The translations under genes were made by a program, and so were the position numbers. This document shows, one piece after another, positions 44,499 to 54,284 of a stretch of 64,000 bases of DNA. Source of the DNA: Massilia alkalitolerans DSM 17462 (GTDB taxonomy: Bacteria > Pseudomonadota > Gammaproteobacteria > Burkholderiales > Burkholderiaceae_D); contig NZ_ATYR01000025.1 of NCBI RefSeq assembly GCF_000427785.1, positions 1-64,000 of the forward strand, given 5' to 3'. Position 1 is the first letter of the stretch; every line of letters begins with the position of its first letter. The notes below the pieces were generated by a model that saw only the letters and a program-made list of their open reading frames with translations, did no database searches and was not told the DNA's origin.

Positions 44499-46178
44499 AT
44501 GCTGAAGAACCCCGCCGCCAAATACCGTCCTTTCCCCGCCGTCCAGCTGGCCGACCGCCAGTGGCCCAGCCGCTCCATCACCCGCCCGCCGGTCTGGATG
44601 AGCACCGACCTGCGCGACGGTAACCAGGCCCTGATCGAGCCGATGAGCCCGGAGAAGAAGCTGCGCTTCTTCGAGATGCTCGTCAAAATCGGCATCAAGG
44701 AAATCGAAGTCGGCTTCCCTTCCGCATCGCAGACCGACTTCGACTTCGTGCGCATGCTGGTCGAGGAAAATCGCATCCCGGACGACGTCACCATCATCGT
44801 GCTGACCCAGGCGCGCGAGGAGCTGATCCGCCGCACGGTGGAATCCGCCGTCGGCGCAAAGCGCGCCATCGTCCACGTCTACAACTCGGTGGCGCCGGTG
44901 TTCCGCCGCGTGGTGTTCGGCATGGAACGCGACGAGATCGTGCAGATCGCGGTCAAGGGCACGCAGCTGATCAAGGAACTGGTGGCCCAGCATCCGCAGA
45001 CCCAGTGGGGCCTCGAGTATTCGCCGGAATCCTTTTCCACCACCGAGCTCGATTTCTCGAAACAGATCGTGGACGCCGTCAGCAACGTGTGGCAGCCGAC
45101 GATCGAGAACAGGATGATCGTCAACCTGCCCTCCACCGTGGAAGCGAGCACGCCCAACGTCTACGCCGACCAGATCGAGTGGATGTGCCGCCACCTGGAG
45201 CGCCGCGAAGCCCTGGTCATCAGCGTGCACCCGCATAACGACCGCGGCACCGCCGTGGCGGCGGCCGAGCTGGCCGTGATGGCCGGCGCCGACCGCGTCG
45301 AGGGCTGCCTGTTCGGCAACGGCGAGCGCACCGGCAACGTCGACCTGGTGACGCTGGCGATGAACCTCTACACCCAGGGCATCGACCCCGGCCTGGATTT
45401 CTCCGACATCGACGCGGTGCGCCAGCTGGTGGAGGAATGCAACCAGCTGCCGGTGCACCCGCGCCACCCGTATGCGGGCGACCTGGTCTTCACCGCCTTC
45501 TCCGGCTCGCACCAGGACGCCATCAAGAAGGGCTTCGCCGTGCAGAAGGCCGATGCGATCTGGGAAGTGCCCTACCTGCCGATCGACCCGGCCGACCTGG
45601 GACGCAGCTACGACGCCGTCATCCGCGTCAACAGCCAGTCCGGCAAGGGCGGCATGGCCTACCTGCTGCAGCAGGAATACGGCCTGGAGCTGCCGCGCCG
45701 CCTGCAGATCGAGTTCTCGCGCGCGGTGCAGCGCGTGGCCGATTCGACCGGCCGCGAAATCGCCGCCGCCGACATCCACGCGCTGTTCGCAAGCGAATAC
45801 CTGGAACACGACAGCCCCTGGCAGTACGTGGCGCACCGCATGACGGAGGACAGCGCGCACGGCGTCGAGATCGCGCTGGACCTGACGCGCCACCATGCGC
45901 CGCAAGCCATGCAGGGCAAGGGCAACGGCCCGATCGACGCTTTCGTGAATGCGCTGGGCCTGGACATCCGCGTGATGGACTACCACGAGCATGCGATCGG
46001 CCACGGCGCCGATGCGCGCGCCGCCTGCTACGTCGAACTGCGCGTGGGCAGCGGCCAGACCCTGTTCGGCGTGGGCATCGACAGCAATATCGTGACGGCC
46101 TCGTTCCGCGCGGTGCTGTCGGCGGTGAACCGCCACCTGGCGATCGCGGGCACGGACGAGACGGCGATCGCCGCCTGA
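44499..46178 (+). CDS. leuA: 2-isopropylmalate synthase
   Basis: A 559-aa enzyme joining acetyl-CoA and 2-oxoisovalerate in the first committed step of leucine synthesis. It is of the long LeuA2 type: MLKNPAAKYRPFPAVQLADRQWP, the metal-binding region STDLRDGNQALIEPMSPEKK, HPHNDRGTAVAAAELAVMAGADRVEGCLFGNGERTGNV, and a C-terminal regulatory LeuA_dimer domain. Preceded by the leader region with two Leu-rich frames, consistent with feedback of leucine supply on its own synthesis. Confidence 0.96.
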   Translation: MLKNPAAKYRPFPAVQLADRQWPSRSITRPPVWMSTDLRDGNQALIEPMSPEKKLRFFEMLVKIGIKEIEVGFPSASQTDFDFVRMLVEENRIPDDVTIIVLTQAREELIRRTVESAVGAKRAIVHVYNSVAPVFRRVVFGMERDEIVQIAVKGTQLIKELVAQHPQTQWGLEYSPESFSTTELDFSKQIVDAVSNVWQPTIENRMIVNLPSTVEASTPNVYADQIEWMCRHLERREALVISVHPHNDRGTAVAAAELAVMAGADRVEGCLFGNGERTGNVDLVTLAMNLYTQGIDPGLDFSDIDAVRQLVEECNQLPVHPRHPYAGDLVFTAFSGSHQDAIKKGFAVQKADAIWEVPYLPIDPADLGRSYDAVIRVNSQSGKGGMAYLLQQEYGLELPRRLQIEFSRAVQRVADSTGREIAAADIHALFASEYLEHDSPWQYVAHRMTEDSAHGVEIALDLTRHHAPQAMQGKGNGPIDAFVNALGLDIRVMDYHEHAIGHGADARAACYVELRVGSGQTLFGVGIDSNIVTASFRAVLSAVNRHLAIAGTDETAIAA

Positions 46179-46339
46179 CGGCCTGCCGCGGAAGGGGGCT
46201 GCGCCCGCTGTTGCGTCCATGCATACACGAATGTTTCCTTAAGGGAAAAATACGTTGTTGCAAGCAGCCATTCTGGTGCACACTTGGGATTCCATGCTTC
46301 AGTGCAGGTCCAACCGTGTACATCCCATCCCTTTTCGCG

Positions 46340-49339
46340 ATGCTGTTCCCCAGCCAAGCACCGCGGGGCTACCGAGCCTTGCGGCGCTGGCTGCCGGTGC
46401 TCGCGCTCGCGCTGGCGGGGCTGCTCGGCAGCGGCGCCACCCAGGCCGCCGTCTTCAACTTCGACGGCAATCCCGCCGGCGACTGCACCCTGACCGACAA
46501 GGAATACAACTGTCCCGCGAGTTTCGCCATCAAAGGCAATGACGAAATCAATATCGCCAGTGGCTATACGCTCAAGCTCAACAACAGTTTCACCTTCGGC
46601 TGGAACCAGCGCCTGGTCATGCGCGCCGGTTCGCGGCTGGTCTGCACCGGCAGTTTCAGCCTTGCGGACCTGAATCCCGCCAGGCTCGATGTGACCGGCG
46701 GCAGCTTCGTCGTCGGCGGCACCTTCTACATGGGCAGCTCGGCGCAGTCGATGACGGCCGATGTCAGCGCCAACGCCATCCAGCTCGGCGGCGCGCAGGT
46801 GACGATCAAGGGCAAGCTGGCGGCGCAAGGGACGATCTCCATCAGTTCCGGATCGAAAATCACGGGCAACGTCAGCGGCGCATCGATTACCACCTCGTCG
46901 TCGACGACCATTACCGGCAACGTGAGCGCCGGCAGCAGGTTCACGCTCGCGTCGGGCAGTACGGTTTCCGGCAGCGTGACAGCTCCGGTATTCGACATGC
47001 TCTCAACAAACAGTACCGTGAACGGCAACATCACCGCCACCACCTCGTTCACGATGGGCTCCGGGAATACCGTGACCGGCAACGTCGCGACCGGCGTCTT
47101 CGACATGCAAGCCTCGGGCAGCAGGATCGAGGGGAACGTCGACGCCACCACCAGCATCAGCATGGGGTCCGGGAACACCGTCCAGGGCAGCGTCGATACC
47201 GGCAACCTGTTGCTGCAATCCTCGAATGCCCTCATCACAGGCAACGCCAGCGTCAACTGGGCCACGCTGGAGTGGGCCGGACGGGTCGCCGGCACCATCT
47301 TCTGCAAGAAGGGAACCGCCACCGGCAAGTGCGACTGCGTGACCAACAACAGCGGCTTCCCCGTCAATACCGCCAATGGCCCGCGTTGCGAAGGTCCTGC
47401 GGCGTCCAAAGGCCCGCAGCGCTTCCTGATCACCCACGACGGCGAAGGCGACACCTGCCTGCCCGAGAAAATCACCGTCACCGCCTGCGCCAACGCCACC
47501 TGTACCGCGCCGCACTTCGCCGGTACGGTCTCGGGCAGGCTGCTGGGAAAGGACTTCACGATCGTCGAGAACGCCGGCTCGGCCGTGGTCGAGCTCACCC
47601 GCATCGCCGCCGGCAGCGTCGAGCTGGCCGTGACCGGCGCGACGGGCACCCCCGAGAGCCAATGCTACCGCACCAGCGACAACACCGGCAGCTGCTTCAT
47701 GCGCTTCACCGGCGGGACCAAGCTCAAGCTGAGCGTTCCTCCCCACGCGGCCGGCACGGGCGGCATCCTGGCCACGCTGCAGGCGGTCAGGGCGAACGAC
47801 GAGAACAGCGCATGCATCGCGGCGTTCAAGAACGAGCAGCACAAGGTGACCTTGTCCTGCAGCTACGCAAAGCCGAAGACCGGCACGCTGGCGCCCGTGC
47901 TGGACGGCAGCCCGCTGGCCTGCACTCCGGGGACGAAGAGCACGCTCGACACCACCTTCAAGGACGATGGCAGCGCGCAGTTCTCGTACAGCTATGCCGA
48001 CGCCGGCGAAATCAGGCTGAACGCCGTCGTCGACGGTGCGAAAGGCAAGGCCAGCGGCGAAGGCAGCGCCGTCACGGCGCCGGCGTCGTTCCTGATCCAG
48101 CCTGCCGCCGGGCCGATCCGGGCCGGGGCCGAGTTCGCGCTCACGCTCACCGCGCGCAACGTCGCCGGCGCGGCCACGCCGAACTTCGACACCCAGGCCC
48201 TGAACGACGCGCTGGCAACCAGCCATGCCGTCACCCTGGAGGTGGCGTGCCACGCGCAGGGCGGCAACAAGCGCAGCATCGCGGCGGCCGCGCCGATGTT
48301 CCGCTCGGGGGTCGCCAAGGTAGCCGCCAGCTGGCCCGACGTCGGCAACATCGACCTGCAGGCGCGCCTGTCCGACTTCCTCGGCACGGGCCTGGGCGCC
48401 TCGGGCAACACCAACACCGCCGGCGCCGGCGGCTGCAGCGGCACGGCCGGCCCCTTCATCCCGGCCTATTTCGAGGTGGCCCTGGCGACGCCGCGCTCCA
48501 TCTATTACGCGGGCGAGCCCTTCCCGCTTCGGGTCAGCGCCATGAACAAGGCGGGGGCGGTCACGCTCAACTACAGCGCGCTTCGCAAGCTGAGCGAACC
48601 CGTGACGCTGGCAGCGAACGACAAGAACGGCGCCGCCTTCGCTTCGCCTCCCGGCGCCTTGTCCGCCGCGACGATCGGCGACGCCATGTTCGTCGACGGC
48701 GTTGCCCTGGTCGAGACGAGCTACGTGTTCAGCCAGTCTCCGCGCGCGCCCGCGCAGATCCGCCTACGCGCCCGCAACGGCAATGCCTCGCCGGGCGACG
48801 TCTCCTCGGCCGCGCCGGCCACGGCCGAGGACGCCGCAATGCCCATCATCCGCAGCGGCCGACTACGGATCGGCAACCGCTTCGGCAGTCACAAGGCGAC
48901 GCTGTCGGTGCCGGTCACGGCCGAATACTGGACCGGCAAGAGCTGGCTGCTGCACAGCGACGACAGCGCCACCGTCATCCCGGCAGACGCGTTCGCCTTC
49001 AGGCCGGCCAGCGCCGGCGTCAGCCTGGAAAAAACGATCCCGTCCGATGGACTGAAGCTGGTCAAGGGCGCCGCCGCCTTCAACCTGCGCGTCAGTGCCG
49101 GCGGGCCGGGCCCGGTCGACATCGCCGCCAATCTGGGCAGCGACAAGCGCGACAATGCCTGCATCGGCAAGCTTGCCGGGACCCAGGTCGACTCGGCCGG
49201 CGCCAGGATGCCCTGGTTGCGCCCGGTCGTGAACGGCTGCGGCACAACCGAGACCAGGGATCCTTCCGGGCGCGCCACCTTCGGCGTGTACACGCCGGAA
49301 AACCGCCGCATCATCCACGTGCGCGAGGTGTTCAATTGA
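46340..49339 (+). CDS. MshQ-like protein with tandem 18-residue repeats (DUF6701)
   Basis: 999 aa with a signal peptide (about 20-36). Residues about 172-315 hold about eight tandem repeats of 18 residues on the pattern S-x-V-x-G-[NS]-V, typical of a beta-solenoid. A long region of immunoglobulin-like beta domains and a C-terminal DUF6701 (FGVYTPENRRIIHVREVFN end) follow. This matches MSHA biogenesis protein MshQ. It is the first gene of a row of pseudopilin genes and its stop overlaps the next start (TTGA). The start is uncertain: GTG 46316 is eight codons upstream and has a weak ribosome binding site, but the ATG gives a normal signal sequence. Confidence 0.75.
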   Translation: MLFPSQAPRGYRALRRWLPVLALALAGLLGSGATQAAVFNFDGNPAGDCTLTDKEYNCPASFAIKGNDEINIASGYTLKLNNSFTFGWNQRLVMRAGSRLVCTGSFSLADLNPARLDVTGGSFVVGGTFYMGSSAQSMTADVSANAIQLGGAQVTIKGKLAAQGTISISSGSKITGNVSGASITTSSSTTITGNVSAGSRFTLASGSTVSGSVTAPVFDMLSTNSTVNGNITATTSFTMGSGNTVTGNVATGVFDMQASGSRIEGNVDATTSISMGSGNTVQGSVDTGNLLLQSSNALITGNASVNWATLEWAGRVAGTIFCKKGTATGKCDCVTNNSGFPVNTANGPRCEGPAASKGPQRFLITHDGEGDTCLPEKITVTACANATCTAPHFAGTVSGRLLGKDFTIVENAGSAVVELTRIAAGSVELAVTGATGTPESQCYRTSDNTGSCFMRFTGGTKLKLSVPPHAAGTGGILATLQAVRANDENSACIAAFKNEQHKVTLSCSYAKPKTGTLAPVLDGSPLACTPGTKSTLDTTFKDDGSAQFSYSYADAGEIRLNAVVDGAKGKASGEGSAVTAPASFLIQPAAGPIRAGAEFALTLTARNVAGAATPNFDTQALNDALATSHAVTLEVACHAQGGNKRSIAAAAPMFRSGVAKVAASWPDVGNIDLQARLSDFLGTGLGASGNTNTAGAGGCSGTAGPFIPAYFEVALATPRSIYYAGEPFPLRVSAMNKAGAVTLNYSALRKLSEPVTLAANDKNGAAFASPPGALSAATIGDAMFVDGVALVETSYVFSQSPRAPAQIRLRARNGNASPGDVSSAAPATAEDAAMPIIRSGRLRIGNRFGSHKATLSVPVTAEYWTGKSWLLHSDDSATVIPADAFAFRPASAGVSLEKTIPSDGLKLVKGAAAFNLRVSAGGPGPVDIAANLGSDKRDNACIGKLAGTQVDSAGARMPWLRPVVNGCGTTETRDPSGRATFGVYTPENRRIIHVREVFN

Positions 49340-49803
49340 CTCGATCGCGTGCCGAACGGGGTTTCACGATGGTCGAGCTGATCATGGTGATGGTGCTGAT
49401 CGGCGTGCTGGCCGCGATCGGGGTGCCCAGGCTCGTGGGCGACAACAGCTTCGCCGCCGCCGCCTTCGGCGACGAGGTCGCGAGCGCGCTGCGCAGCGCG
49501 CAGAAGACGGCGGTGGCGCGGCGCCGGCTGGTGTGCGCGACCGTCGGCGGTGCGTCGGTCACCCTGCGGCTGGCCGACGCGCCTGCGGCGGCCGGGTGCA
49601 GCATCGCGCTCGACGCGGACGGCGCCACCACCACAGCCACGGGCGTGACGGCATCGGACCACACCCTGTTCTTCCAGCCGAACGGCCTGATAACAGGAAG
49701 CGCGGCCGGCCGCGACAGCGTGCGCGGCGCCGTCCTCATCCACCTCGATGGCAAGGAGCGCCGCCGCATCGTGTTCGAAGGGAGCACCGGCTATGTTCAA
49801 TAG
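49336..49803 (+). CDS. MSHA-type pseudopilin (GspH/FimT/MshC-like)
   Basis: 155 aa from a TTG that overlaps the mshQ stop (TTGA). The prepilin site G-FTMVELIMVMVLIG is close to the N-terminus, followed by a GspH/FimT-like body (PRLVGDNSFAAAAFGDEVASALRSAQ, CSIALDADG). A minor pilin cut by prepilin peptidase and assembled in a type IV or MSHA pilus tip. Confidence 0.78.
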   Translation: MTRSRAERGFTMVELIMVMVLIGVLAAIGVPRLVGDNSFAAAAFGDEVASALRSAQKTAVARRRLVCATVGGASVTLRLADAPAAAGCSIALDADGATTTATGVTASDHTLFFQPNGLITGSAAGRDSVRGAVLIHLDGKERRRIVFEGSTGYVQ

Positions 49804-50281
49804 GCGCATGGCAGGGGTCACCCTGGTGGAACTGATCGTCGCCATCGTCATCATCGGCGCCGCGCTGGGCGGCCTGGTGGCGGCTTTCACGCGCGCCAAC
49901 CTGGCCAGCGCCGATCCGGTGATCACCCAGCAGATGCTGGCCATCGGTGAAAGCATGTTGGAAGAGGTGCTGCTCAAGCCCTTCGACGTCACCGCTGACG
50001 AGGTCGCGGAACCGGCCCGCGCCCAGTTCAACGACGTGCGCGATTACGATCGCCTGGACGACGCCAACCCCGGCTATGCGAGCAGCGGCATCCGCGACAT
50101 CGACGGCGAGCCGATCGACGGACTGGAAGCCTATGGCGTCAGCGTGCGGGTCGAATCGAATGGCGTGGTCCTGGAGGGCATTCCGGCCGGGGACGCACTG
50201 CGCGTCACGGTCACCGTCACCCATGGCGACCGGCAGCTGTCGCTGAGCGGCTGGCGCACCCGCCCGTGGAAGACGCCATGA
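49793..50281 (+). CDS. MSHA-type minor pilin (MshD-like)
   Basis: 162 aa: short leader then MAGVTLVELIVAIVIIGAAL, a type IV prepilin N-terminus cut between Gly and Val. The later part (GYASSGIRDIDGEPIDGL) is MshD-like. It overlaps the previous gene by 11 bp and the next by 4 bp (ATGA), so these genes form an operon. Confidence 0.78.
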   Translation: MFNRRMAGVTLVELIVAIVIIGAALGGLVAAFTRANLASADPVITQQMLAIGESMLEEVLLKPFDVTADEVAEPARAQFNDVRDYDRLDDANPGYASSGIRDIDGEPIDGLEAYGVSVRVESNGVVLEGIPAGDALRVTVTVTHGDRQLSLSGWRTRPWKTP

Positions 50282-51129
50282 AACGCCAGCATGGCTTTAC
50301 CCTGGTCGAGCTGGTCATCGTGATGGTGCTGGTCGGCGTGCTGGGCGGCATCCTGGCGCTGCAGATCGCTCCCACCATGCAGGCTTATCTCGCGGTGGGC
50401 CGGCGCGCCGCGCTGACCGACCAGGCCGATACCGCCCTGCGCCGCATCGTGCAGGAAGTGCGGGCGGCGGTGCCGAATTCGCTCAGGCTCGGCAATGCGC
50501 GATGCCTCGAGCTGGTCCCGACCATCGACGGCGGGCGCTTCCGCGCCGGGCCCGACGTCGTGCCGGGGCGCAGCGGCGATGCCTACTTGGACCACGACAT
50601 CGCCGCCACACAGTTCGACGTGATGACGCCCTTCACCACGCGCCCGGCCGTGGGCGACCTGGTCGTGATCGGCAACCAGAACCCGGAGGACGTTTACGGC
50701 GGTAGCAACGTCTCGTCCATCACCTCGGTCACCACCCATGACGCTCAGGGACCGGATGCCTGGAAGGGCACGTACCGCCTGGGCGTGACGCCGACGCGCA
50801 TTCCCTTCGGCTACGAAGATGGACGCTTCGTCGTGGTGCCTGGCGGCGAGCAGGTGGTCAGCTACGTGTGCAAGGACGCCGGGCTGAAGGACGGGCGCGG
50901 CCAGGGCGTGCTGTATCGCGTCGCCCGCACGCTTGCGCAGGCGGAGAGCTGCACAGTACCGGAAGACGCGCCGGTGCTGGCCTCGAAGGTCGCCAGTTGT
51001 GCCTTCGTCTACTCGCCCAACCAGGGCGCGACCCAGCAGAGCGGCTTCGTCCAGCTGCAGCTGACCCTGGCCGACGGCGGCGAATCGGTCGCGCTGACGC
51101 TGGGCGCCCATGTGAGCAACGTGCCATGA
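50278..51129 (+). CDS. MSHA-type minor pilin (MshO-like)
   Basis: 283 aa: MKRQHGFTLVELVIVMVLVG is a textbook prepilin start. The body (RAALTDQADTALRRIVQEVRAAVPNSLR, DYLDHDIAATQFDV) fits the MshO/GspJ-like minor pilins. The ATG overlaps the stop of the previous gene by 4 bp. Confidence 0.78.
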   Translation: MKRQHGFTLVELVIVMVLVGVLGGILALQIAPTMQAYLAVGRRAALTDQADTALRRIVQEVRAAVPNSLRLGNARCLELVPTIDGGRFRAGPDVVPGRSGDAYLDHDIAATQFDVMTPFTTRPAVGDLVVIGNQNPEDVYGGSNVSSITSVTTHDAQGPDAWKGTYRLGVTPTRIPFGYEDGRFVVVPGGEQVVSYVCKDAGLKDGRGQGVLYRVARTLAQAESCTVPEDAPVLASKVASCAFVYSPNQGATQQSGFVQLQLTLADGGESVALTLGAHVSNVP

Positions 51130-51587
51130 AACGAACAGGCCAATCGGGCTTCGCCTACATCGCGGCGGTGGTGCTGCTGGTGGTCGTGGCCGGCATATGC
51201 GTGGCGCTGCTGCGGATGACCGGCACGCAGCAGGCCACGGTCGACAGCGCCCTGCTCGGCGCGCGCGCCAGCCTGGCCGCGCGCGGCGGCCTCGAGTGGG
51301 GCTTCTACCAGCTGAGCAAGGGAAACTGCGCAACAACGACACTGGCCGACTTCGCAGCCGATAGCGGCTTTCGGGTAACGGTACGCTGCACGAAACGCAG
51401 CTTCAACGAGGGCGAGGACGGCGCCGGCGCCGCGATCGCGAAGGAGGTGGTGCAGCTCGAGGCGATCTCCTGCAATAGCGGCGGCGACTGTCCCAGCGAG
51501 GATCCGGCCATCCTGACCCAGCCTGACTACGTGGAGCGCCGCCGCGTGGCTACAACCTGCATCATGGACAAGTCCGGGCTCTGTTGA
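51126..51587 (+). CDS. MSHA-type minor pilin (MshP-like)
   Basis: 153 aa: a short N-terminal SGFAYIAAVVLLVVVAGICVALLRM lacks the usual Glu at position 5 of the mature pilin, as in MshP/PilX-type tip pilins. The body has RASLAARGGLEWGFYQLSKG and several cysteines. Overlaps mshO by 4 bp; last gene of the row. The main MSHA genes (major pilin, ATPase, secretin) are not in this window. Confidence 0.72.
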   Translation: MKRTGQSGFAYIAAVVLLVVVAGICVALLRMTGTQQATVDSALLGARASLAARGGLEWGFYQLSKGNCATTTLADFAADSGFRVTVRCTKRSFNEGEDGAGAAIAKEVVQLEAISCNSGGDCPSEDPAILTQPDYVERRRVATTCIMDKSGLC

Positions 51588-51634
51588 TCGATCCTGGTGC
51601 ATCATGCAGGTATCCACTCACCACAGGAGACAGC

Positions 51635-52375
51635 ATGAACAAGGACGCTCAACAAGTCGCGATCGTCACCGGCGCCTCGCGTGGCATCGGCGCCGCCCTG
51701 GCCCAGCGGCTGGCCGAGGACGGCTACCAGGTGGTCGTCAACTACGCCAGCAACGAGGCCGAGGCCAAGCGCGTGGTCGCCACCCTGCATGCCTGCGGCC
51801 ACAAGGCGGTCGCGGTGAAGGCCGACGTGGCGAACCCGGAGGAAGTGCGTGCGCTGTTCGACGCTGCCGAACGCGAGCTGGGCAAGGTGGACGTGCTGGT
51901 CAACAATGCCGGCGTACTCAAGACCATACCGCTGGCCGATACCTCCGACGAGCTGTTCGCCCAGACCTTCGGCGTCAACGTGCAGGGCACCTTCAACACC
52001 CTGCGCGAAGCGGCGCGGCGCCTGAACGACGGCGGGCGCATCGTGAATTTCTCCACCACGGTGCTGGCGATGAAGCTGCCCGGCTACGCCATCTACAGCG
52101 CCAGCAAGGCCGCGGTGGAGGCGATGGGCGCGGTGTTCGCCAAGGAGCTGCGCGGACGCCGCATTCGCGTCAACACCGTGGCACCGGGGCCGGTTGCCAC
52201 CGAGCTGTTCTTCTCAGGGAAGACCCAGGAGCAGATCGATCACTTTGCCAAGCTGCCGCCGCTCGAGCGGCTGGGCGAGCCGGGCGATATCGCGCGCATC
52301 GTGTCCTTCCTGGTGAGCGAGGAATCGGGCTGGGTCAACGGCCAGGTGCTGCGCGCCAACGGCGGAACCGCCTGA
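51635..52375 (+). CDS. SDR family oxidoreductase (3-oxoacyl-ACP reductase-like)
   Basis: 246 aa short-chain dehydrogenase. NADP-binding TGASRGIGAALA (about 13-24), NNAGV and the catalytic YxxxK in YAIYSASKAA (with the upstream Ser of NFSTTV) are visible. The C-terminal GSGWVNGQVLRANGG-type end is standard. A ribosome binding site (aggag) precedes ATG 51635. Substrate unknown; 12 bp from the HAD gene, so likely co-transcribed with it. Confidence 0.9.
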   Translation: MNKDAQQVAIVTGASRGIGAALAQRLAEDGYQVVVNYASNEAEAKRVVATLHACGHKAVAVKADVANPEEVRALFDAAERELGKVDVLVNNAGVLKTIPLADTSDELFAQTFGVNVQGTFNTLREAARRLNDGGRIVNFSTTVLAMKLPGYAIYSASKAAVEAMGAVFAKELRGRRIRVNTVAPGPVATELFFSGKTQEQIDHFAKLPPLERLGEPGDIARIVSFLVSEESGWVNGQVLRANGGTA

Positions 52376-52387
52376 AGATTGCCCCCC

Positions 52388-53026
52388 ATGTCCTACCGTC
52401 TCGCCATCTTCGACTTCGACGGCACGCTGGCCGATTCCTTCCCCTTCTTCATCAGCGTGTTCAACCAGATCGCCGACGAGCTCGGCTTTCGCCGCATCGC
52501 CGCGGAAGAAGCCCAGCAGCTGCGCCACCACGATACCCGCACGATCATGCGTCACGTCGGCATGCCGGCATGGAAGCTGCCGCTGGCCTCGCGCAGCTTC
52601 ATCGGGCTGATGCGCGAGAACGCGGCGCGCATCCCGCTGTTCGACGGCATCGGCGAGGTGCTGCACACGCTGGACCGCGAAGGCGTGCGGCTGGCGATCG
52701 TGTCCTCGAACTCGGAGCAGAACGTGCGCCTGGTGCTTGGCCCGCGGCTGAGCGCCCTGTTCGGCCACTACGAATGCGGGATGTCGATGTTCGGCAAGGC
52801 CGGGCGCATCCGCAAGGTGGTGAAACGCGCGGCGGTGCCGGCGGCGCATGCGCTCTATGTGGGCGACCAGGCGCTGGACGCCGATGCCGCGCGCCGGGCC
52901 GGGGTGGCCTTCGGCGCGGTGAGCTGGGGCTATGCGCCGATCGAGGCGCTGCGGCGGGTGGCGCCCGACCGTGAGTTCGGCACGCCGGCCGAGCTGCTGC
53001 ACATCGCCAAAAGCGTCAGCCTTTGA
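52388..53026 (+). CDS. HAD family hydrolase (phosphatase-like)
   Basis: 212 aa. Motif I DFDGTLADS (Asp at about 9), motif II SSN in VSSNSEQN, and motif IV VGDQALDADAARRAG are in place. The cap (QQLRHHDTRTIMRHVG) is of the phosphoglycolate-phosphatase kind. Its 3' end overlaps the convergent rtcB by 11 bp. Confidence 0.9.
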   Translation: MSYRLAIFDFDGTLADSFPFFISVFNQIADELGFRRIAAEEAQQLRHHDTRTIMRHVGMPAWKLPLASRSFIGLMRENAARIPLFDGIGEVLHTLDREGVRLAIVSSNSEQNVRLVLGPRLSALFGHYECGMSMFGKAGRIRKVVKRAAVPAAHALYVGDQALDADAARRAGVAFGAVSWGYAPIEALRRVAPDREFGTPAELLHIAKSVSL

Positions 53027-54284
53027 CGCACACCACTTGCTTGAGGGTGTGTACAACCTCGACCAGGTCGCGCTGCGCATGCATGACGGCGTCGATGTCC
53101 TTGTAGGCCATCGGGATCTCGTCGATCACGCCTTCGTCCTTGCGCGATTCCACTCCTTGCGTGGCGCGCTCCATGTCGGCGCGCGTGAAGCGGCGCTTGG
53201 CCTCGGTGCGGCTCATGACACGCCCGGCGCCGTGGCTGCAGCTGTTGAAACTTTCCGGGTTGCCCTTGCCGCGCACAATGAAACTCTTGGCGCCCATCGA
53301 ACCCGGGATGATGCCGAGCTCGCCTTCGCGCGCCGACACCGCGCCCTTGCGGGTGACGAACACGTCCTTGCCGAAGTGCTTCTCCTTCTGCACATAGTTG
53401 TGGTGGCAATTGACTGCCTCCACGTGCGTCTCGAAGCGTTTCGGAATCACCTCGCGCATCGCGCGGATCACGTTGTGCATCATCACTTCGCGGTTGATGC
53501 GCGCGAACTTCTGGGCCCAGCCGACCGCCTCTACGTAGTCGTCGTAGTGCTGCGTACCTTCCTTGAGGTAGGCCAGGTCCTGGTCGGGCAGGTTGACCAT
53601 GTGGCGCCGCATGTCCTGGCGCGCCAGCTCGATGAAGTGGGTGCCGATGGCATTGCCGACCCCGCGCGAACCGGAGTGCAGCATTACCCACACCGAGCCT
53701 TCCTCGTCCAGGCAGACCTCGACGAAGTGATTCCCGCTGCCCAGTGTCCCCAGGTGCTTGTAGTTGTTGGTGCCGCGCAGCTTCGGGTACTTGCGGCAGA
53801 TGGCGTCGAACTCGTCCTTGAGCTTGGCCCAGCCGGCATCGACCGGTGGCGGCGGGGTGTTCCAGGAACCGACATCGCGGCTGCCCTTGTTGTTGCGGAC
53901 CTTGGGCAACATGCCGTGCGGCACCGCCTGCTCGATGGCGCTGCGCAGGCCGGACAGGTTATCGGGCAGGTCACCGGCGCGCAGGGTGGTCTTGGCCGCC
54001 ATCATGCCGCAGCCGATGTCCACGCCGACCGCGGCGGGAATCACCGCGCCCAGGGTCGGGATCACGCTGCCGATGGTCGAGCCCTTGCCAACATGGACGT
54101 CCGGCATCACGGCGACGTGGTGGAAGACGAAAGGCAGTTGCGCCAGCTTTTCCAGCTGCTCCTTGGCTTCACGCTCGACGGGCACGCCCTGCGTCCACAT
54201 CTTGACCGGCTTGCCGCCTTCGGGCGAGAGCAGCTCGATGCCGGATGGCGTGCTGGTCTCTTGCTTGGTGTCGTTCTGTTTCAT
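53016..54284 (-). CDS. rtcB: RNA-splicing ligase RtcB
   Basis: A 422-aa RNA ligase that joins 2',3'-cyclic phosphate to 5'-OH ends using GTP and Mn2+. Metal and guanylate motifs are present: VGVDIGCGMMA, GSGNHFVEVC, LHSGSRGVGN, and SHGAGRVMSRTEAK with the His that takes GMP. Shorter than the E. coli 408-aa-type only slightly; length normal. No rtcA or regulator rtcR adjoins it. Confidence 0.95.
   Translation of the reverse strand: MKQNDTKQETSTPSGIELLSPEGGKPVKMWTQGVPVEREAKEQLEKLAQLPFVFHHVAVMPDVHVGKGSTIGSVIPTLGAVIPAAVGVDIGCGMMAAKTTLRAGDLPDNLSGLRSAIEQAVPHGMLPKVRNNKGSRDVGSWNTPPPPVDAGWAKLKDEFDAICRKYPKLRGTNNYKHLGTLGSGNHFVEVCLDEEGSVWVMLHSGSRGVGNAIGTHFIELARQDMRRHMVNLPDQDLAYLKEGTQHYDDYVEAVGWAQKFARINREVMMHNVIRAMREVIPKRFETHVEAVNCHHNYVQKEKHFGKDVFVTRKGAVSAREGELGIIPGSMGAKSFIVRGKGNPESFNSCSHGAGRVMSRTEAKRRFTRADMERATQGVESRKDEGVIDEIPMAYKDIDAVMHAQRDLVEVVHTLKQVVCVKG

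Noticed and set aside
45437..46339. Upstream extension of the mshQ frame into leuA
   Set aside because: It overlaps leuA entirely and has no signal peptide; the true start is at 46340 or 46316.
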